Translations under genes and position numbers: made by a program
Source: Gonium pectorale
Taxonomy: Eukaryota > Chlorophyta > Chlorophyceae > Chlamydomonadales > Volvocaceae
Assembly (NCBI GenBank): GCA_001584585.1
Contig: LSYV01000058.1
Location: 495,124 to 510,044, forward strand
DNA length: 14,921 bases
Direction: 5' to 3'
In this document: positions 9,008-14,921 of the stretch, one piece after another
How positions within the stretch are numbered: position 1 is the first letter of the stretch
Layout of the letters: every line of letters starts with the position of its first letter
Notes under the pieces: generated by a model
Database searches by the model: none
Told to the model about the DNA's origin: nothing
What the model saw: the letters and a program-made list of their open reading frames with translations, nothing else

Positions 9008-9740
9008 TCACCCCAAATGCGGTGTGCCGGCGGGGCTCCGCCATGCCACCCACCGGCGCCGCCCCGCGCCGTCACGTGTACACATCGGTGAACGGACCGC
9101 ATCGCGGCCTGGCTCTGGATGCGGATAGGATGTGTTTTAGCCCTACCGCAAAAATCGCACCGCCGGGGTTGCATGGCCGAAGAGGTCGCCTTCCCGGTTT
9201 CTGTTCCCTTTTTTGCAACCTCCCAACTGCCGGAGTAATCTGTACTCCGGTGCCAGTTCCTGGCCTACTCGCATGTGCCTGGTCGACAGCTACGCCTCTC
9301 GCAGCGTGTGTCCCCACCCATTGCACCATACGCCCAACATCATACAGCAAGGCAGCCGGGGCAGGGGCTACACGACCCCTCCCACGGCCCTATCTCCCTT
9401 GCGCAAGCAAGGCACGCTTACGCCCGGCGGTGCGTAACCCGGGAGCGGCAGCCACAGCCCCCACCGTGAGGGAGCACGACCTAAGCAGCCTTTCGCCCAT
9501 TGCACTCAGCCGCAAGCGCAACCGGCGTGTACGAAACGGCATCTGTCGCCAGCAACCCCGATAAAAGACCAGGCAGTGTACGCGTGGTGGTTTGGCAGTT
9601 CTCACGTGCAGCTTTGCATTGCACCGTCACCTCGACAACAGCCATTAAGCACCCTAAGAGCAGGACTTTCGCCCTGCTCGCCCCGTTGCTCGCTCGCCCC
9701 CCGCCCCCTCACCACCCTACGCCTACCGTCGCTACGTTGC
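9008..9740. other. Convergent intergenic region, probably 3' UTR sequence
   Basis: It lies between the end of the copy 2 duplication unit (plus strand) and the stop of the minus-strand gene at 9741. No coding exon is recognised. I did not find TGTAA, the usual volvocine polyadenylation signal, on either strand here, so the 3' ends of both transcripts are undefined. Confidence 0.5.
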
Positions 9741-12700
9741 TCACGCCCGCACCGCAACGCTCGAGCCCCGCCGCTCCAGCCCCCGGCTGCCAGCCCGGGA
9801 GCCCACCGGCGACGGCGACCCCAGCCCAAAGTCAAACTCACCCCCGCCTCCGGCGGAGCGGCCCCGGTCGCTGCCCCCATCCCAATCGCTATCGCGCTCC
9901 CGCCGGCTGCCGTCCCGCGCCTCAATTTTCCCTTCACTTGCACCAGCTCTGCCGGCGCTACCGACGCCACCCCTGCTGGGCGCACCCGAGGCCGACGCTG
10001 ATCCCGTCCCCAACCCTCCTCGGCTCGGCGCCCCAGAGGCGGTCCCCAGAGCGCTCCTGCTGTGGCCCTCAGAGTCTTGCCCTCCGCCATTGCGGCTCGG
10101 CGCGCCCGAGGCCGAAGCAGTTCCCATATCACCTCGGCTCGGCACCCCAGAGGCAGTCCCCAGAGCGCCGGCGCGGTCTTGCCCCCTGCTGGGCGCACCC
10201 GAGGTTGAGGTCGAAGCCGTCCCCAAACCTCCTCGGCTCGGTGCTCCAGAGGCAGTCCCCGGTGCGCCCCTGCTGGGGGCCGCAGAGTGTTGCCCTCCAC
10301 CACCTCTACTGGGGGCGCCAGAGTCTTGACCCCCGCCACCGCGGCTGGGGGCCCCGTAGCTCGCGCCAAGTTCGGGGTCGCCGGGACGGGTTCCCGCCGC
10401 CATCGCCGCCGCCGCCCCAGATACCTGGGAGTGGAACGACCCGCGGGTCACCTGGCTCGGCGGTCGGTACGTCGGCGGTGATGCGCCCCCGCCGCCAGCC
10501 CCGCCGTCGGAGCTGCCAGGCAGCTTGAACCGGCCGAAGGGCACCTCACCGCCGCCGCCCGGCGTGATGACGAGGGACTCCCCGGGCAGGGACGCCTCCC
10601 GCTGGCGCATGGGCCGGCGCCCGACGCGCCCGCTGTCCTCCTCGTCCTCGTCCCCGAGCGCCGTCGACGTCCCGCCCTCATCGAACCGGTCGTACAGCTC
10701 ACCACCGCCCCCGCCGCCTCCGCCGCCGCGTGACGCGGCGCTCCCGCTGCTTGCCTCCCGGATGGGCTGCATGCCGCGCGGCAGCGGCGCGGCCCCCGCC
10801 GCCGCGGGCACCGAGTCGAGCAGGCTGCGGTGCGGCGCGCTGTGGCCCCGCTGTGGCAGCATCGGCAGGCCCGCGCGACCCGCGGGCCCACCGGGGCCGC
10901 CGCCAAGGCCGCCGCGCGGCGACGGCAGTGCGCCGCGCTGCGCCGCGCCAGACGACGGAGCCGGCGGCGGCTCGCCGCGCCGGGGCTGCTGCAGCCGCTC
11001 GGGGGCAGAGCCGGCGGCCGGGCGGCCGCTACGGGCGGCGCCCACGCCGGGGATACCGGAGCCGCGGGCGCCGCCGCCGCGGAGGGGGCTGGGGCGCAGA
11101 TTGTCGCGCGGGGAGAGAGGCGGCTTGCCGGCTGCTGCCGGGCCGTTGCGTCGCGCCGCCGCGGGCCCCGCCGGCGGCACCGCCGCCGCACCTGGGGAGC
11201 CCCAGGCCGCCCGCCCGCCCTTTGGCCGGTCGGAGTTCCGCGCCCGCGGCTGCTCGTACGTAATGCCGTACACGGACTGTATGGGCGGCGGCTTGGCGGG
11301 CGGCGAGCCCATTCCCGGCGGCAGGGGGATGCCGGAGCGGCGGGTGCGGGGGCCGCCGCCCAGGCCGCGCAGCTGGGACTGCGGGACGGGCGGGGGGGGG
11401 GGCGGCGCGCGGGGCGCGCCCGGGGTGGAGTTTAGATGGGCTCGAGCGGAGGAGCCTATGACGCGGACCAGGGTGCAGCACACGCAAGCCGCGGCGCGGC
11501 AGCCGCGCGCACGCAACCAAGAGTTTGAGCGGCGGAGGAGCGCCGAGCAGAAGTCCGGTCTGGGGTCAGGGCAAAGGGGAGCCTACCATACGCCGCCCGC
11601 GCATTCCTCGTCGCACCCTCTCCCGGTCCCTCCCGGCCACTCCGCGCCCCCCTCGCAACATCTCGCGGGGCCCGTCCCGCACCCCGCCTTCCCTCCCCTC
11701 CCCTCCCATCACCCGACCGCTCCACCACCCCGCCCCGAACACGCCGCCCCCTCTTCCACCCACCATCCCCTTAATCCCCCCTGTTCCCACCCACCTGGAA
11801 CCGCTCAATGTCGCCGTAGCCGTACAGACCCATCGTGCCCCCGCCTCCTCCGCCCCCACCACCTCCGCCGCCGCCCATGCCCACGGCCTCCGCGCCGCGC
11901 GGCCCCGGGTCCGTGTGCCCCCGGCGCAGCACCTCGGAGGCCAGCGGCCGCGGCAGCTCGTCGGGTATGGAGTTGTAGGTGGCCGGCACCAGGTGCGTGT
12001 CGATGACCACCGTGCTGGCGGCGAACTGGTCCAGAGAGTCCAGCATCATACCACCGCCGCCTCCCCCGCCTCCGCCAGGGCTGCCCCCGGGCCCCATCGG
12101 CCCCATGCCCATGCCGCCGGGGCTGCCGCCCCCGCCCCCGCCCCCTCCGCCGCCGACCGCCAGCATTGCCCGCACGCGCTGCAGCTCGCGCCAGGCCTCG
12201 TCGCGGTCCGCCAGCGCGCGGCTGGCGTCGTTTGCCAGGCGCTCCATGGCGGCCGCCTGGCGGGCAACGTCCTCGCGCATGCGGGCCTGCTCCTCCTGCG
12301 GGGTGGGCGGACCGGGAAAGTAAGGCGAGGCGGGGCGGACCGGGAAAGTAAGGCGGGGCAAGGCGGGGCGGGGTGCGTCCAGGTACAAACTCTGCTTCTT
12401 CGTCGCCAAGAGGCGCGCGTCGCGTCAGGCGCCAGCTGAGGCTTCGGGGGCACAGGACACATGGGGGAATCGGGCGGCCCCGCGCGCACCTGCAGCTGCT
12501 GCAGCAGCCCCGTCACGTGGCCCCGGCCGCCGCCGCTAAGGGGCTCCGGGCCGCCGGGTGGGTCCTCAAAGGCCCGCCGCGCGCCGCCCACCGGCCCCGA
12601 GGGCGGCCCGCCGTCCAGCGATGCCCCTGGAGGGGGGGAGGGGGGGGGGGTTTGAGGAAACAGATTTCAACAGGAGAAGACTGAACGCCAGCTGTGCCGC

Positions 12701-14921
12701 CCCGGGGGGAGGGGGAGTTGAAGGGAAAGGGGGGAGTTGAAGGGAAAGGGGGGAGGGGGAGGGGGAGAGGTTGTCGAGCAAAGGCTATGAGCAACGACGA
12801 GCTGGGCGCCAGCAGCGTTTGTCACCATCCGCCTGGTGGGGAGGGGGGGGGTGCGCGGGGCCGGTCGAAGACACAAGTTGAACGCGACCGCGCTGTCATC
12901 CAGCAGCACTGTCTAAGCTGCGGGTGCGGTGCTCAAGGGTGGTCAGAACTTGGAAGTGGGGCGGGTGTTTCGGTGAATTCCGACCCGAGTGTGTGGCTGC
13001 TGGCTGGGCCGGGCGGAGGCGAGGCCTGGGCCGGGCGGCGCCGCACTCGCCATGGACGCAGCCCGGCTATGAGAGGAACTGCGCGGCCGTGCCCTGATGG
13101 CCGGGGGGTTGGGACTCGGTGGGGCGCCGGGGGGGCCCCAATGGGGATGGGAGGCAGCCCCTGGGCTGCCCCAGCAGGAGCTACTCCCCTCGCACCCTCA
13201 ATCCCCACTCCGTGCTCGGGGCCCCCGGTGCAAGTGGAACAAGGCCTCCGCTGCCGCTAGCAAGGGCCGTTCCCATTGCAGCCCCGCTCCCGCTCCCTCC
13301 CAACCTCATTCTAGTGCCCCTCACCGTCGAAGCCGCCGTCCCGCGAGCCCACGTTGGCCCCTGCGCGTCGACCGAACTTGGCAGGCCCCGGCCCCGGTCC
13401 TGATCCTGGCACTGGCCCAGGGCCGGACCCGGGGGGCCCGGGCGAGGGCTGCCGCTGCGGTGGCTGCGGCGGCGGCGCGTCCAGCCAGGAAGCGTCTATG
13501 ATCTTGCCCTTGCCGCGCCGCCGCTCCGGCAGCGGCGGCGGCCCGCCGCCGTCGAAGCCACCGCCGCCCCCTCCGAGGCCGCCGCCACCGCCCTGCGGCC
13601 CCGGGGGCGGCTCCTGGCCGGCTGCTGCTGCGCGGCCCTTCTGCTGCGCGGCTTGGTTCTGGGCATTCATGTTGTCATAGTAGCGCTGTGGAGCGGGGCC
13701 AGAGGCGAGGGATCAGAAGGCTTGGCAGAGTGAGGAAGAGGAGGGAATGGCTACCTTTCTCACCACCCCCCGGGGTAGCTGAGAATGCCTTCCAAACCCA
13801 CTTCCCCCTGGGTAGCCCAGCGATTCGCATGGCCATGTAGGTCGCAGGGCCCGCCGTTGCTTCCCGCCCGCCGCAGCCTCCAGCAACCGTCCGCCCGTGG
13901 CCCCTCGTTCCCCCCCACCCCACCCCACCTTGAGCTCCGCCTCCTCCTTCATCCGCTCGCGCTCCAGCTCCGCCCGCTCGCGCGCCTAGGACCCGATGGG
14001 GGCCAAGTTGTTGTCGAAGTTAGTATAACTGGGCAGCGAGCGCCCACCAGGCATCGCTATCCGGCATCCGACACCTCACCCCGCGCCGCCCCCGCACGCA
14101 GCCCGGGCTTCCCTTCATGTGCGTCGCCTGACACTCGCGTTGTTTCATTTTGCCGCATTGCAATAGTATGCTCTTATTGTTTTTGTTGCTGCTGCTGCTG
14201 CTGCCGGGCAGCCTACTTACCAAGAGGTCCGTGGGCTTTAAGGCGCGGCCACCCCGCCTTTCCAACGTCCCGTACCTGCCGCTCCCCCCTTCCGTGCACC
14301 GGCTCGAATAGGTCCCCCCCGCTGCCTCCTCCACCCTAGCACGAGCAACCTCCCACACACGACACACCCATACCGCCTGTTGCTGCTGCTGCTGCTGCTG
14401 CTGCTGGGTACTACCCCTTCACGCCCTCACCCCTCCAACGCCCCCTGCCTCTCCTCGCCCCTCCGTCACCAGGGATAGGAATAGCCCGCGTACCCGGCAA
14501 CACCTCCCAACCCACCCACACGCCTGCCCACCCACCCACCTGCCGCTCCTTTTTCTCGCGGATCTGCGCCTCCAAGTCCGCCTGGAACTGCGCCCGCGCG
14601 GCCTCCGCCTGGCGCCGCTGGTCGTCCGTGGGGCCGGCGATCAGGTCGTTCATGGCCGCCATGAACCGCCGGTTGCCCGGGCTGACGGGCGGGATGCTGC
14701 CTGGGGAGCCGCCGCCGCCGCCGGCGGCGCCCGCCTGGGGGCCACCCGCGCCGCTGCCTGGCGGCGGCATCATGCCGCCGGGCATCGCCCCAGGCGGCGG
14801 CTGCATGGGCAAGTGCATGGGCACGAGCGTGCCGCCGTCGGCGGGGCCGCCGGGGGAAGACGCCCGCGCCGCCGCCGGGGATCTCGATGGTCAGGCGGCC
14901 AGGGGGCCCGGGCGGGCGTGG
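9741..14921 (-). CDS. Large Gly/Pro/Ser-rich coiled-coil protein, possibly CSPP1/CCDC66-like; 5' partial
   Basis: Proposed exons in gene order are: edge to 14540, 14403-14374, 14335-14221, 14056-13929, 13685-13325, 12626-12490, 12295-11795 and 11378-9741 (stop TGA). All junction phases agree. Charged helical segments include EAQIREKKERQ (first exon), ARERAELERERMKEEAELK followed by RYYDN (across 13929/13685), and LLQQLQ joined to EEQARMRED and running to AWRELQRVRAML (exons 6-7), a good coiled coil of about 55 residues. Between them lie poly-Gly and poly-Pro tracts, a Q9 tract and SLDQFAASTVVID. The last exon (545 residues) is disordered, with GAPSRGG-type repeats. Such short charged helices with REKKER-type motifs recall CSPP1/CCDC66-class microtubule or ciliary proteins, but that is from memory of the style, not an alignment. 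Two problems remain: TAG at 13986-13988 in frame with an otherwise coding-like exon, and an apparent frameshift at 14852-14856. An alternative exon 14403-14221 is also open and in phase. A real gene is well supported; its exact 5' structure is not. Confidence 0.65.
9961..10366 (-). repeat. Imperfect tandem repeats encoding GAPSRGG-type units
   Basis: On the minus strand this stretch encodes about ten units with a core of (S)GAPSRGG, separated by linkers such as GTAS, GGGQDS and GLGTAS, each roughly 11-20 residues long. Units vary (SGVPSRGD, SGAPSRNG, EGHSRSA), so the array is old or degenerate. SR dipeptides and many Ser/Thr make phosphorylation plausible. Confidence 0.85.
12305..12355. repeat. 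Two-copy tandem repeat, 28-bp period, in a minus-strand intron
   Basis: GGCGGACCGGGAAAGTAAGG occurs twice with its core starting at about 12307 and 12335, just upstream (gene sense) of the exon starting at 12295. Confidence 0.85.
12632..12649. repeat. G-run (poly-C on the minus strand) serving as a polypyrimidine tract
   Basis: Runs of seven and ten Gs separated by one A on the plus strand read as a pyrimidine tract on the minus strand, ending in CTCCAG at 12627, the proposed acceptor of the exon starting at 12626. The plus strand could form a G-quadruplex. Confidence 0.7.
12711..12748. repeat. Two-copy tandem repeat, 19-bp period, in a minus-strand intron
   Basis: GGGGGAGTTGAAGGGAAAG is repeated exactly at 12711 and 12730, followed by more purine-rich sequence. 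It lies in the proposed 698-bp intron 12627-13324. Confidence 0.9.
13986..13988 (-). other. In-frame TAG or TAG splice acceptor in the minus-strand gene
   Basis: On the minus strand, a coding-looking stretch reading SLPSYTNFDNNLAPIGS is followed by TAG and then, in the same frame, ARERAELERER. Either TAG is a stop interrupting one exon (14056-13929), or it is a 3' splice site with the exon starting at 13985. In favour of a splice site, a perfect TACTAAC lies 33-39 bases upstream (14025-14019). Confidence 0.6.
14189..14203. repeat. (CTG)5, CAG repeat on the gene strand, likely intronic
   Basis: On the minus strand, five CAGs followed by CAACAAAAACAA lie just after the GTAAGT donor at 14220. 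It resembles the polyQ-coding array at 14380-14406. Confidence 0.85.
14383..14406. repeat. (CTG)8, polyQ-coding CAG repeat on the gene strand
   Basis: On the minus strand, eight CAGs are followed by CAA CAG GCG. With the acceptor at the first CAG (TACCCAG ending at 14404), the rest encodes nine Gln and an Ala before a GTATGG donor at 14373, making a possible 30-base exon that keeps phase. Confidence 0.8.

Noticed and set aside
9961..10366. CRISPR-like array
   Set aside because: Units are coding, of uneven length and lack constant repeats with unique spacers. The genome looks eukaryotic.
9500..10528. 342-codon plus-strand open frame
   Set aside because: It is the complement of the GAPSRGG repeat exon and the 3' flank. 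Its repetitive QRQSPER-like content mirrors the minus-strand repeats.
10525..12006. 493-codon plus-strand open frame
   Set aside because: It lies antisense to the minus-strand exons and is rich in Pro/Arg/Ala, as expected for the complement of Gly/Pro/Ser-rich coding DNA. It crosses a proposed minus-strand intron and shows no domain.
1..14921. Transposon, tRNA, rRNA or bacterial-type defence system
   Set aside because: No transposase, reverse transcriptase, terminal inverted repeats, cloverleaf or multi-gene operon was seen on either strand.

Overview
The window reads as nuclear DNA of a chlorophyte green alga of the Chlamydomonas/Volvox type. It is GC-rich with many short introns (GTGCGT, GTGAGT or GTAAGT donors; pyrimidine-rich CAG acceptors), Gly/Ala/Pro/Ser-rich proteins, CAG and poly-G runs, and no operons. 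The organism call is an inference from these features. I see no rRNA, tRNA, CRISPR array or recognisable transposon gene.

The left two thirds hold a plus-strand tandem duplication of a six-exon gene. It encodes an Fe(II)/2-oxoglutarate dioxygenase of the prolyl-4-hydroxylase-like superfamily. Copy 1 (about 538-4184) can be assembled into a 556-residue open frame with an HxD...H...R iron and 2-oxoglutarate site, split by a low-complexity linker. Copy 2 (about 5845-8878) keeps every exon recognisable, but has three frameshifting indels in exon 2, a stop in exon 3 and no usable acceptor before exon 5. I call it a pseudogene. Copy 1 is also altered: its first coding segment runs into sequence that lies about 700 bp further upstream in copy 2, and a CAG-to-TAG change removes the last 20-21 codons. 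Two non-coding blocks are shared between the units: one upstream (390-549 / 4903-5072) and one at the 3' end (4100-4383 / 8731-9007). The 3' block includes a 109-bp stretch I read as identical.

The right third (9741-14921) holds one large minus-strand gene whose 5' end lies outside the window. At least eight exons with consistent phases encode a low-complexity Gly/Pro/Ser-rich protein with charged coiled-coil segments and a C-terminal domain of GAPSRGG-type repeats. Its layout suggests a centrosomal or ciliary coiled-coil protein, perhaps CSPP1/CCDC66-like, but this is tentative. Its 5' half has two oddities: an in-frame TAG in an otherwise coding-looking exon, and an apparent one-base frameshift in a G5 run near the edge. 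They are either early decay, splice signals or assembly errors.

The dioxygenase pair and the minus-strand gene converge, separated by about 860 bp. No direct functional link between them is visible. The most informative content is the asymmetric decay of the tandem pair and the unresolved 5' structure of the minus-strand gene, not a new multi-gene system.
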